From assembly GCA_028694115.1 (NCBI GenBank), contig JAQUUB010000150.1:1-8505 (forward strand): a stretch of 8,505 nt of DNA, written 5' to 3'. The stretch is from Lachnospiraceae bacterium. GTDB lineage: Bacteria > Bacillota_A > Clostridia > Lachnospirales > Lachnospiraceae. The position numbers and the translations under genes were made by a program. Position 1 is the first letter of the stretch. The number at the start of each line of letters is the position of its first letter. Of the stretch, positions 1 to 6,205 are shown one piece after another. The notes under the pieces are model-generated. The model was not told the origin of the DNA, did no database searches, and worked only from the letters and a program-made list of their open reading frames with translations.

Positions 1-391
1 TATGAGCAATTGCAATACTCTTTCCAAAGTCATCTGCATCTGTTGCCATATTCATAAATGACAACTCAAAATGCACCGAACTGTCAAAAAAGTTAAGAAA
101 TGCACACCATTCTTCAAATATTTCTGTTTTATCCTCCTGCTGTGCAAGCTGATAGTTGATATCCTGGAACTGAACTGTCTTTGTATAATATCCGTTCCCT
201 ATTCTGCAGATACCCTCTGGGAACATTCTGTCAAAAGGAATGGACCGTTGCGCTGTCTTTGGCACTCCGTTATCCCTTTTTGCCAACTTTACTATCTCCC
301 TGATTCTCTTCTGTTCTGCTTTTGTCAGATGCTCTGGTATATCGATTTCTCTTTCTTTAGGATGAAACATTTTTGTGATTGCTTCCAACAA
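1..391 (-). CDS. VirB4/TraE-like type IV secretion ATPase, N-terminal part (runs off the window)
   Basis: VirB4-family proteins are the cytoplasmic ATPases that power conjugative type IV secretion. Only about the first 130 codons are present; the Walker motifs lie beyond the left edge. The visible N-terminus contains KTAQRSIPFDRMFPEGICR, then YYTKTVQFQDINYQ, EEWCAFLNFFDSS and FELSFMN, which I recognise as the start of the VirB4-like proteins of Tn1549/CTn-like elements. The first ATG is at 370, but its SD is poor. A TTG at 391 (or 388) lies 9 nt after a GGAGG at 405-401 and adds MLEAITK in frame, so I prefer it. That SD is formed by the Glu-Glu-Val codons near the end of prgI, and the two genes overlap by 35 nt (14 nt if the ATG is used), pointing to translational coupling. 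The family call is firm; the exact start is moderately sure. Confidence 0.9.
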   Translation of the reverse strand, partial: MLEAITKMFHPKEREIDIPEHLTKAEQKRIREIVKLAKRDNGVPKTAQRSIPFDRMFPEGICRIGNGYYTKTVQFQDINYQLAQQEDKTEIFEEWCAFLNFFDSSVHFELSFMNMATDADDFGKSIAIAH

Positions 392-746
392 TTTTTTCTA
401 CCTCCTCTTCTGTTTTTGTCTGTCTGATCAGTGCTGCATAATAATTCTCTGTCTGATACGGACGTATTTTAGGACGAATAAAATTCGCCTGTATAAAATG
501 ACTCATGATTACTTCTAGTGGTTGACCATTCTTCTCATACATTGCCATAAAGAACAACGGCATCATGACCACCATCATTCCCATAGCTGCCATGCTCGTA
601 CTTCCGATCCTTTTGAGCAAAAAGAAAGACGGTACTCCGATTAGTACCGCCAGTGAAAAGCATATCAGCTGTCTTTTGGTCAGATTGAACATAACCTTTG
701 ATTTTATTTTTGTCAGATCCCTTGGTACCGATATATAAGATGCCAT
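357..746 (-). CDS. prgI: PrgI family conjugal transfer membrane protein
   Basis: This 129-aa protein belongs to the PrgI family, small inner-membrane components of Gram-positive conjugation systems that play a VirB3-like role beside the VirB4 ATPase. It shows the usual layout: a short basic N-terminus (ISVPRDL, then FNLTKRQ at about 20-26), two hydrophobic segments at about 27-45 and 50-69, and a cytoplasmic tail with the conserved patch RPKIRPYQTENYY at about 91-103. The ATG is 7 nt after an AGGAG. It sits between the VirB6-like gene (46-nt gap containing a hairpin) and VirB4, whose start lies inside the prgI tail. PrgI followed by VirB4 is the family's standard order, and in some systems the two are fused. 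Confidence 0.93.
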   Translation of the reverse strand: MASYISVPRDLTKIKSKVMFNLTKRQLICFSLAVLIGVPSFFLLKRIGSTSMAAMGMMVVMMPLFFMAMYEKNGQPLEVIMSHFIQANFIRPKIRPYQTENYYAALIRQTKTEEEVEKIVGSNHKNVSS

Positions 747-768
747 TTATTTTCTCCTTTCAGAGCTG

Positions 769-783
769 TCGCAAAATTTGCGA
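769..783 (-). other. Intercistronic inverted repeat between the VirB6-like gene and prgI
   Basis: A perfect inverted repeat of 7-bp arms around a single central base (TCGCAAA-A-TTTGCGA on the plus strand) lies in the 46-nt gap upstream of prgI. It is too tight to form a full hairpin without opening the inner pairs, and no T-tract follows, so it is unlikely to be a terminator. An RNA-processing or mRNA-stabilising element, or a protein-binding site, are the alternatives. Confidence 0.4.
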
Positions 784-792
784 TAACTGCTT

Positions 793-1659
793 TTAATGTG
801 CATGTAAAATTGATTTTGCAAGTGTACCTGTTCTGAATAAAGTAAATACGAGCAATACTGTGTATCCTACGATTCCCCAGAGCGAACCGATGATATCACT
901 GCTAAAGGTAATTGACTGGATCAATACTGCATAAATACCTACACATACCATAATCAGGAATCCCTGAAATCCTAATGCAAATAGCGATCTGACGTAATTC
1001 TGTCCTATCATGCTCTGTTCCTTGTTTCCAAAGGTAGCAAATGGAATTGGTGCAAGACTTACCATCAGATAGATCTCTATCATTCTTCCATATACGATTA
1101 CAAAAATTGCAATGGAGAGTAAGTACACCAGAAATTGAACAATAAAGCTCTGCAGAAACACCGAGAACAACGGCATAACCTCCATTGCTTCTAAAGTTGT
1201 CTGCATTGCTGCCAAAGTTGATGCGTCAACCGATGTGCTGCCTGAAATAAGTCCTGCGCTCTGCGAGACCACATGCTGTGCGACATCGAACACCGCCATG
1301 CATATTGTAAAAGTATTGGTGATCAGTTCTACTGCAATGAATGTCTTGAATATCCACTTAAAGAATATCCATGTTTCAAAATTTGCTAAATTGTTATGAC
1401 TGATGACCAGCTGAATCAGCTCGTAACAGGCGATAAACGTCAGAATAATACCTGCAATCGGCATGATCACTGTTTCTGATATATTCTGGATCATGTTAAA
1501 CACCCCCGGAGCAAAGTTTGCCGGGGATGTTCCAACTTCTGTTGCAATTTTGCCTACTTCTGTGTTGACGTTATCAAAAGTATTAGACAGATTCTGCATG
1601 ATTCCTGATACGAGCATTTCTTTCAACCAGTCATTGATCTGTTGAAATATGCTGTCCAT
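793..1659 (-). CDS. VirB6/TrbL-like polytopic conjugal transfer protein (CD0411-like)
   Basis: This 288-aa membrane protein is the VirB6/TrbL-like channel component of clostridial conjugative elements, expected to form part of the inner-membrane mating pore. The N-terminal 60 residues are hydrophilic and amphipathic (MDSIFQQINDWLKEML at the start). About five or six hydrophobic segments follow, at roughly 62-86, 98-124, 162-190, 193-210, 229-250 and 256-276. The stretch YLMVSLAPIPFATFG at about 197-211 is the hallmark loop of this family. The ATG at 1659 is 5 nt after a GGAGG. It follows Maff2 and precedes prgI, the order usual in Tn1549-like transfer modules. The family is clear; the mechanistic role is by analogy to VirB6. 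Confidence 0.88.
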   Translation of the reverse strand: MDSIFQQINDWLKEMLVSGIMQNLSNTFDNVNTEVGKIATEVGTSPANFAPGVFNMIQNISETVIMPIAGIILTFIACYELIQLVISHNNLANFETWIFFKWIFKTFIAVELITNTFTICMAVFDVAQHVVSQSAGLISGSTSVDASTLAAMQTTLEAMEVMPLFSVFLQSFIVQFLVYLLSIAIFVIVYGRMIEIYLMVSLAPIPFATFGNKEQSMIGQNYVRSLFALGFQGFLIMVCVGIYAVLIQSITFSSDIIGSLWGIVGYTVLLVFTLFRTGTLAKSILHAH

Positions 1660-1688
1660 TAAATCCTCCTATCTTAACCGAACTTAAG

Positions 1689-1707
1689 ACCTCTGACTTA
1701 CAGAGGT
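1689..1707 (-). other. Small hairpin between Maff2 and the VirB6-like gene
   Basis: ACCTCTG and CAGAGGT form a 7-bp perfect stem with a 5-nt loop in the 59-nt gap between the Maff2 stop and the VirB6-like start. On the minus strand it is followed by CTTAAG rather than a T run, so it does not look like an intrinsic terminator. A stabilising or processing hairpin protecting the 3' end of the Maff2 message is the simplest reading, but this is inference. Confidence 0.5.
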
Positions 1708-1718
1708 TCCGTTCCTTT

Positions 1719-1931
1719 TTAAAATAAACCTGAAAGTAATGGTACAAGTGTGGTTCCGATAAGGGCTACACCACCGCCAGCCATAAGCTGCTTCATTCCC
1801 TGTGATTTTGCTCCAGGATTATCATTACCATAGCCTTCCATAAGGTTGATCGCTCCCCAGATCCCAAGACCCGCCCCAAGTGCGACTACTAATGTCTGTA
1901 AAGTACCTACTGCTGATGTGAAAAATGCCAT
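1719..1931 (-). CDS. Maff2 family small membrane protein
   Basis: This 70-aa protein matches the Maff2 family, small hydrophobic proteins found between the coupling protein and the VirB6-like gene in Tn1549/CTn-like elements. It has an N-terminal hydrophobic helix at about 8-31 (LVVALGAGLGIWGAI), a hydrophilic GYGNDNPGAKSQGMKQLMAGG loop region at about 33-53 that is the family signature, and a second hydrophobic helix at about 52-69. The size and two-helix layout resemble VirB2-type pilin subunits, so a pilus or channel subunit role is plausible but inferred. The ATG is 9 nt after a GGAGG. The gene is preceded by a terminator and a long stem-loop, suggesting its level is set apart from that of virD4. 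Confidence 0.92.
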   Translation of the reverse strand: MAFFTSAVGTLQTLVVALGAGLGIWGAINLMEGYGNDNPGAKSQGMKQLMAGGGVALIGTTLVPLLSGLF

Positions 1932-1951
1932 AATTTTATTCCTCCATATGT

Positions 1952-1964
1952 CCGGTTCTTCCGG
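1952..1964 (-). other. CCGG inverted repeat just upstream of the Maff2 SD
   Basis: Two CCGG tetramers separated by 5 nt (CCGGAAGAACCGG on the minus strand) lie about 7 nt upstream of the Maff2 SD. They can form a 4-bp GC stem. It is the most GC-rich spot of the leader, but it is short and I cannot tell a functional hairpin from chance. Confidence 0.25.
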
Positions 1965-1990
1965 TTTGTTTTGATTTGTTATTTGGTTAC

Positions 1991-2020
1991 TTCTCCTGAC
2001 CTCTGCAGTGATCAGAAGAA
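1991..2020 (-). other. Long stem-loop in the Maff2 leader
   Basis: Read as minus-strand RNA, UUCUUCUGAUC (2020-2010) pairs with GGUCAGGAGAA (2001-1991): 11 consecutive pairs, two of them G-U, closing an 8-nt loop that contains CUGCAG. The two positions that break DNA symmetry are exactly the wobble pairs, which favours an RNA structure over a protein site. No T-tract follows. It lies between the virD4 terminator and the Maff2 SD, so a 5' stabiliser or processing site is likely. Confidence 0.6.
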
Positions 2021-2030
2021 TGTGCGCACA

Positions 2031-2081
2031 TAATAAAAAGCACGATTGTTATCAGTCTTTATCACTGATTGCAATGTGCTT
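2031..2081 (-). terminator. Intrinsic terminator downstream of virD4
   Basis: Immediately after the virD4 stop, AAGCAC (2081-2076) pairs with GTGCTT (2043-2038). The inner arms ACTGAT-type 6-mers (2069-2064 and 2056-2051) also pair perfectly, joined by an imperfect middle with a bulge. The outer arm runs straight into TTTTTATTA on the minus strand. This is the shape of a Rho-independent terminator, though the stem is modest in GC and interrupted, so partial read-through into Maff2 is likely. I saw no convincing promoter between it and Maff2. Confidence 0.75.
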
Positions 2082-2082
2082 A

Positions 2083-3840
2083 TTACTCATTTACTTCGAT
2101 GACTTCATATACGTCATCTGCCTTCAATATTAAGTTGTGGTTCAGGAACTTCTCTATATCAAAAAGATTCCTTTTGTCGTAATCTGATGTCAGTCTGTAA
2201 TTCGGATGCTGTATCAGATCATATTTGTCAGATAAAAATGGTCTTACACCACGAACCTGTACGATACACTTTGATCCGTCCATGACTGCCAATTCATCAA
2301 TCGTCATTAAATCCTTACCAAGCTTCTGGTAATTCATGTTGTAGCTCTGCGAAGTTCCTCTGCTTTCGCCTGTGTTGTACATATCAATTGTCTCTTTACC
2401 AAGAATCGTATTCAGTTCTTTCAAAGTCGTCTGTTCCGTGCCTCCCAAAAACACCTGGGAGTCCATATTGCCAATAATTGTATCAGCACTGTCCTTATAA
2501 ATTGCCTTTAACTGTGACTTTGCCTGTAGGATTAGACAGGCTGAAATCTCTCTGCTTCGGATGGTTGCAACCAGCTTTTCCAGATTCGGAATCTGTCCGA
2601 TATTTGCCGCCTCATCAATCAGGCATCTTACATGAATAGGAAGTCTTCCACCATACACATCATCTGCCTTCTCACACAAAAGATTGAACAGCTGCGTATA
2701 AACCATAGAAATCAGGAAATTGAATGTTGCGTCTGTATCTGACATAATCAAAAATAATGCTGTCTTCTGATCTCCAAGAGTATCCAATTCCAATTCATCA
2801 TAGGCTGTAATCTCGCGAAGTTCCCTAATATCAAACGGGGCAAGTCTTGCTCCACATGACACAAGAATCGATTTTGCAGTTTTACCTGCTGCAAGCTTAT
2901 ATTTCGCATATTGCCTTACAGCAAAGTGATCAGGTTCCCTTTCTTCCAGTTCATCAAACATGAGATCCACTGGATTTTTAAATTCTTCATCATCTTCACG
3001 CACTTCCATAGCATTGATCATCTCTAGAAGTGTAGCAAAATTCTGTTCCTCTTCTGGAGCTTCATAATGAATATATCCAATCAGTGCGGTGTAAAGAAGT
3101 GTCTCTGCTTTCAGCCAGAAGTCATCCCCACCTTTTCCCTCTCCTTTGGTATTGGCAATCAGCGTTGTTACAAGCTTCAAGATGTCTTTCTCTGCATGAA
3201 TATATGCGAAGGGATTATATTTCATTGACTTCTTAAAGTTGATTGTATTGAAGATCTTGATTCGATATTTATTCTTCAATAATGCCGTACCGCACTCACA
3301 TGCTACACTTCCTTTCGGATCGGTGACCACATAGGAACAGTTATTCATCTGCAACAGGTTCGGCTTCAGCCAGAACCTTGTTTTACCAGATCCAGAACCT
3401 CCAACTACCAGTACATTTTTATTTCTCGCATATTGTGGTTTCGATGGTCTGCTGTTCATAGTAATTCGCTCTGTCTTTGATAGAATCACATTATTGCTGA
3501 ACTCTGGATCCACGAAAGGTTCTATATCTGTATGTGTTCCCCACCTGGCAGAACCATACTCCACATTATGTCTGTATTTTTTTGCATTCTTTCCTTTCAG
3601 ATAGACTGCAAGCCTCATGATGGATGCAAGTGAAATTCCTACTAATAAATCAAAAGGCACAAAGCTTGGTAATGGATTTGCAAATGCAACACCAAATTCC
3701 CCCAGTACCAGACTCTGTACCTTCTCCGAAGCATTAGTTCCTTCTGCAATTCGCCATGCTTCCCCTAAGTTTGTAGCTAATAATCCTATGATGAAATATG
3801 GAATATTAAGGATTAGAAGCTTTTTTGTCTTACTGCTCAT
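2083..3840 (-). CDS. virD4: VirD4/TraG-type type IV coupling protein ATPase
   Basis: This 585-aa coupling protein is the membrane ATPase that delivers the relaxase-DNA complex to the secretion channel. It has two N-terminal hydrophobic segments (about 8-24 and 62-81), then the linker YGSARWG (95-101), a Walker A GGSGSGKT at 147-154, DPKGS at 174-178, and a Walker B region VRCLIDEAANIG at 404-415, followed by LEKLVATIRSREI at 420-432. IVQVRGVRPF near 527-535 and a C-terminal acidic tail complete it. The length is normal for TraG/VirD4 proteins of Gram-positive elements and no catalytic residue looks missing. Its ATG overlaps the pcfB stop (ATGA), with an AAGGAG 8 nt upstream, so the two are translationally coupled. 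A terminator follows. Confidence 0.96.
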   Translation of the reverse strand: MSSKTKKLLILNIPYFIIGLLATNLGEAWRIAEGTNASEKVQSLVLGEFGVAFANPLPSFVPFDLLVGISLASIMRLAVYLKGKNAKKYRHNVEYGSARWGTHTDIEPFVDPEFSNNVILSKTERITMNSRPSKPQYARNKNVLVVGGSGSGKTRFWLKPNLLQMNNCSYVVTDPKGSVACECGTALLKNKYRIKIFNTINFKKSMKYNPFAYIHAEKDILKLVTTLIANTKGEGKGGDDFWLKAETLLYTALIGYIHYEAPEEEQNFATLLEMINAMEVREDDEEFKNPVDLMFDELEEREPDHFAVRQYAKYKLAAGKTAKSILVSCGARLAPFDIRELREITAYDELELDTLGDQKTALFLIMSDTDATFNFLISMVYTQLFNLLCEKADDVYGGRLPIHVRCLIDEAANIGQIPNLEKLVATIRSREISACLILQAKSQLKAIYKDSADTIIGNMDSQVFLGGTEQTTLKELNTILGKETIDMYNTGESRGTSQSYNMNYQKLGKDLMTIDELAVMDGSKCIVQVRGVRPFLSDKYDLIQHPNYRLTSDYDKRNLFDIEKFLNHNLILKADDVYEVIEVNE

Positions 3841-4331
3841 CGCTCCTGCTCCTTTCTTTTTTCTCTTTGTTTCTTAGGCATACCAGCTACAAGATTTTTG
3901 AATTTCTTTAGTGTCTTCAATACACTTGGTCGGTTCTGTTGCTTTCGCTTCAACTGTTTCTGTGCATATTCCTGTAATACCTGCGTAATCGCATCTGCAT
4001 CCCTGGCTTTAAAAAACACCGTGTATTTGATTGGTTGCGTTGTCTTATCCTTTACCACGGCGAAATCAACACCATATTTCTTGGCAATGCTTTGGAAATC
4101 TTTAAATCCAGTCTCGCCAATTGGCATACTGGATACTCCCTGATTCTGCCCAACCAGCTGTTTTACAGACTGCTTACCTACTGGTTTTTCATTCGTCTTG
4201 GCAACTTTCTTTGCTTTTAGGTTCTTTCGATGCTGCGAATACATAGTCAGACCTTTTACTATAGCTCTCACTGTCAACTTTGTTGTAGTAATTGCAAGGT
4301 TGACTGCTTTCTGCTCTACTTCCTCCTGCAA
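3837..4331 (-). CDS. pcfB: PcfB family protein (coupling-protein partner)
   Basis: This 164-aa protein fits the PcfB family (DUF3801), named from enterococcal plasmid pCF10, where PcfB works with the coupling protein PcfC. It begins MQEEVEQKAVNLAITTTKLT, the typical PcfB opening, followed by a basic linker (about 35-60), a central domain GETGFKDFQSIAKKYGVDFAV at about 72-92, a beta-rich YTVFFKARDADAIT (about 103-116), and a very basic C-terminus rich in KR. The start is a TTG, 9 nt after GGGAG; the next ATG is near codon 30 and would remove the conserved opening. The SD and stop of the upstream gene overlap, and its own stop overlaps the virD4 ATG. Acting as a VirD4 partner or relaxosome contact is inference from PcfB and the coupling. 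Confidence 0.9.
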   Translation of the reverse strand: MQEEVEQKAVNLAITTTKLTVRAIVKGLTMYSQHRKNLKAKKVAKTNEKPVGKQSVKQLVGQNQGVSSMPIGETGFKDFQSIAKKYGVDFAVVKDKTTQPIKYTVFFKARDADAITQVLQEYAQKQLKRKQQNRPSVLKTLKKFKNLVAGMPKKQREKRKEQER

Positions 4332-4337
4332 GTTTTA

Positions 4338-4676
4338 TCACTCCCTCCCACCCTCAATATTCAGTATTGCTTCTAATATGGTTGCCGGAATTCTAAAATG
4401 CCCTGCAATGGCAATATCATTCTGCACAGTATCATCCACTCTCTTTCCACATACCACAAGAATCCTGGATCTTCGAAGGAATTCTTCTGCCATATCCAGA
4501 CGGTCCTTATGTTCTTCTGCTACCTGGTCATTCAGGTACTCCTTTTGAAATAACATTGGACAGATAGGAGAATATCCTTCCAGATATAATGTCCTACAAT
4601 ATTTTTTTGCTGCTTTCTTTGCCCTACTGCTATTGGTATCCCATGCAGCTGAGACATAAGCCCACGGTCTGTTCAT
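4338..4676 (-). CDS. DUF7768/DUF4406-like small protein
   Basis: This 112-aa protein resembles the short cytoplasmic DUF7768/DUF4406-type proteins that regularly sit just upstream of pcfB in Tn1549-like elements. Visible motifs are the opening PWAYVSAAW at 4-12, GYSPICPMLF at 34-43, EEHKDRLDMAEEFLRRS at 54-70, RILVVCG at 71-77 and QNDIAIA at 85-91. This order (small-aromatic strand, GYxPIxP, a buried VVCG strand, then NDIxxA helix) recalls the nucleoside 2-deoxyribosyltransferase-like fold, in which a nucleotide ligand would be bound. Enzymatic activity has not been shown for this group as far as I know. The ATG is 5 nt after AGGAGG, which overlaps the stop of the preceding gene. The pcfB SD is formed by this gene's last codons. 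Confidence 0.8.
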   Translation of the reverse strand: MNRPWAYVSAAWDTNSSRAKKAAKKYCRTLYLEGYSPICPMLFQKEYLNDQVAEEHKDRLDMAEEFLRRSRILVVCGKRVDDTVQNDIAIAGHFRIPATILEAILNIEGGRE

Positions 4677-4685
4677 GTCACCCTC

Positions 4686-5117
4686 CTAATTAAGTTGATA
4701 TCCGCTAATACTGAACTGTCCCATTTTTATTATGGTGAGTCTGCTTCCATATTGTTTCATTGCATCTTCAATTTCATCATCCGATATACACTTCAATCCA
4801 TTTTCAGATTTCATGATTAAGCAATCTCCTGCAATGTATCTATTCTCTCCAACTCCAATTTCATTTTTAGAATCAAAGATAAGAATATAGTCACTCTTTC
4901 CTATCATTTCTGACTTGCTGTTATTTCCATAAGAATCTAATATTCCCATAGCAAGATCTTCGCTTAATCCCCACACCATTCTGTTTCTATCAATATAGAT
5001 TGCTGATTCTATTTTCTGATTGTTTTTCTGAAGCTCTTCCTTGAATTCATCACCTGTACATACACTAATTTCCTCTGTTTCAGGGTTCACCTGAACTACT
5101 ATTTTTACTGGTCTCAT
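4686..5117 (-). CDS. Unrecognised 143-aa protein of the rep/transfer operon
   Basis: I do not recognise this protein with confidence. From the ATG at 5117 it is 143 aa, soluble and acidic, with no membrane segment. It opens MRPVKIVVQVNPETEEISVC, a beta-strand-rich start, and has AIYIDRNRMVWGL at about 40-52, a SDYILIFDSKNEIG stretch at about 75-88, YIAGDCLIMKSENGLKCIS at about 94-112, and a DDEIEDAMKQYGSRL helix at about 113-127. The last part (phrase of type 'storage strand, then S-[DE]-[DE]-E-I-E-[DE]-A-M') is reminiscent of small proteins at this locus in related elements, possibly DUF3846-like, but that is weak. A TTG at 5123 would be only 2 nt from the GGAGG, whereas the ATG at 5117 is 8 nt away, so I chose the ATG. 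The SD overlaps the repA stop. Confidence 0.75.
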   Translation of the reverse strand: MRPVKIVVQVNPETEEISVCTGDEFKEELQKNNQKIESAIYIDRNRMVWGLSEDLAMGILDSYGNNSKSEMIGKSDYILIFDSKNEIGVGENRYIAGDCLIMKSENGLKCISDDEIEDAMKQYGSRLTIIKMGQFSISGYQLN

Positions 5118-5129
5118 TACCAATTCCTC

Positions 5130-5996
5130 CTATATTTTTCCTGTTACCCTATCATTGTTTACCAATGACTGGTAATAGCTTCCAATTGTTACTGGTGCAT
5201 TATAAAGAGTTGCCAGCATATATTGCTTGATACTCCGCACCTTTGTTGTGTTCTCCTTCATACACGCCATCACATACTGAATATGACTGTTCTCTAATTT
5301 CATAAATCGACTTCTAACAACATTAAGAGACATATTATCCCCTGCAATACGAATAGTCTTTCGTTTCAAGCAAACTGTATCCAGAATTAACTCTAAGATT
5401 CCATCTATAATTTCATTCTCATACGGAAAATCATTTTTCAGATATTCTATTCCAAGCTGTTCCATAAAATAGGATCTGTAACCTTCCCTCTCTTCCATCT
5501 CTATATCATCAGATACGATAAGATTCATATTACTATAATCAGTATTACTAAACTCTGTATTATTACATCGTTGTTTTGACGAGTCTTGAATCGTTATTTT
5601 GGCACCTCTTGAATCGTTGTTCTGACGAGTCTTGAATCGTTGTTGTGACGGTAGTATGAAGTTCTTCACATAAATAATTGCTGGTTTTCCCTGCCCCTGT
5701 TTTACTCTTTCAATAAGTCCATAATTCTCTAATTCAACTAAGAGCCTGGTAGCTTTTTTATCTCCACATCCCAGTTCTTTCTGAACGCTACTTATTGTGA
5801 ATATAATAAATACTCTCCCCTGACCATCAAGCCATTCGTTCTTGGTTGATAAGGATACTCTGTCAAGAAGCAAACCATATAACACTTTTGCATCAGTTGA
5901 GATTCCCCGAAACTGCTCACCAGTAAATAGTAATTTCGGTATCCGATAGAAGGTAAATTGATCTGCCTGCTCTTCATAAAAGTAATCAAAGATCAT
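5130..5996 (-). CDS. repA: Replication initiator protein A (RepA_N family)
   Basis: This 288-aa protein looks like a RepA_N initiator, which binds iterons and starts theta replication of Firmicute plasmids and of some circularised conjugative elements. The N-terminal domain is typical: FTFYRIPKLLF at 14-24, STDAKVLYGLLLDR at 33-46, then a winged helix-turn-helix, TISSVQKELGCG at 67-78, ATRLLVELENYGLIERV at 82-98 and the wing GKPAIIYV at 103-110. A divergent linker (about 113-157) carries the 23-bp iterons and AT-rich repeats described separately. The C-terminal domain (about 165-288) is host-type specific. A GTG at 6026 would extend it by 10 residues, but the ATG at 5996 begins the family-like MIFDYF and overlaps the upstream stop by 11 nt; its SD (AGAGA) is weak, consistent with coupled, low-level translation. 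Confidence 0.88.
   Translation of the reverse strand: MIFDYFYEEQADQFTFYRIPKLLFTGEQFRGISTDAKVLYGLLLDRVSLSTKNEWLDGQGRVFIIFTISSVQKELGCGDKKATRLLVELENYGLIERVKQGQGKPAIIYVKNFILPSQQRFKTRQNNDSRGAKITIQDSSKQRCNNTEFSNTDYSNMNLIVSDDIEMEEREGYRSYFMEQLGIEYLKNDFPYENEIIDGILELILDTVCLKRKTIRIAGDNMSLNVVRSRFMKLENSHIQYVMACMKENTTKVRSIKQYMLATLYNAPVTIGSYYQSLVNNDRVTGKI
5528..5567. repeat. AT-rich 15-bp repeat tract beside the iterons (possible unwinding element)
   Basis: TATTACTA begins at 5528 and 5543 and TATTATTA at 5558, giving a 15-bp period in an AT-rich tract that directly abuts the 23-bp iterons. In the repA frame it encodes the pair TEFSN/TDYSN, so peptide-level repetition cannot be excluded. Iterons beside an AT-rich repeat array is the usual layout of a plasmid origin, where the AT tract melts first; that role is inferred. 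Confidence 0.55.
5568..5660. repeat. Iterons inside repA: three 23-bp direct repeats plus a degenerate fourth (putative oriV)
   Basis: Units at 5568-5590, 5591-5613 and 5614-5636 are head-to-tail 23-mers. Each opens TCGTT(G/A)TT on the plus strand and ends CTTGAA; the first and third share the core TGACGAGT and differ at one base. A degenerate fourth (5637-5660) keeps TCGTTGTT and TGACG. Because 23 is not a multiple of three, each copy is read in a different frame, so the encoded linker shows no peptide repeat and the conservation must be at DNA level. Origin iterons inside the rep gene, between the N- and C-terminal domains, are characteristic of RepA_N replicons, so this is the likely RepA binding site and origin. 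Confidence 0.85.
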
Positions 5997-6189
5997 GATA
6001 TATTCTCTTTTTCTCTGACTGCTCACTTAAGATTTTTGCCATACATGGGAAACAAAAAGATCTTCCATACCCGTATGGGCACTCTGTATTACAGTTCTGT
6101 GGATGAGCGATCTGGGCACCAACACTAGGTCCTCCTGTTGCAGCTATTTGTCCTGTTCTGACCTGTTTTATGTTATATTCTCTAGACAT
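5986..6189 (-). CDS. Small Cys4 (zinc-ribbon-like) protein
   Basis: This 67-aa protein is not one I can name. It opens MSREYNIKQVRTGQIAATGG, followed by PSVGAQIAHP, and then carries four cysteines at 33, 37, 46 and 49 (C-x3-C-x8-C-x2-C) within CNTECPYGYG and SFCFPC. The cysteine pattern suggests one bound zinc or another metal; the tail is charged (EQSEKKRIYHDL). The frame can be extended to 6234, but those codons would lie on the terminator hairpin, whereas the ATG at 6189 is 7 nt after a GGGGG. It is the first gene of the operon and its stop overlaps the repA ATG by 11 nt, so it is translationally coupled to repA; a regulatory or replication-accessory role is possible but unproven. Confidence 0.75.
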   Translation of the reverse strand: MSREYNIKQVRTGQIAATGGPSVGAQIAHPQNCNTECPYGYGRSFCFPCMAKILSEQSEKKRIYHDL

Positions 6190-6205
6190 TACATTTCCCC
6201 CATTT

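Noticed and set aside
71..427. Plus-strand ORF of 118 codons, rich in Phe, Cys and Leu
   Set aside because: It is antisense to the clear VirB4 and PrgI coding frames and its composition is typical of reverse-strand shadow.
2021..2030. Perfect 10-bp palindrome TGTGCGCACA after the virD4 terminator
   Set aside because: It is short and has no second copy or adjacent promoter that I can see, so I do not list it as an operator.
4198..4548. Plus-strand ORF of 116 codons over pcfB and the DUF7768-like gene
   Set aside because: It is antisense to two recognisable genes with good starts and ribosome sites.
5568..5660. Short direct repeats that could suggest a CRISPR array
   Set aside because: The 23-bp units are contiguous with no spacers and lie inside the repA reading frame, so they fit iterons, not CRISPR.
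5997..6026. GTG start adding ten residues to RepA
   Set aside because: The ATG at 5996 gives the usual family N-terminus and an 11-nt overlap with the upstream stop; the extension (SSQRKREYI) is not family-like.
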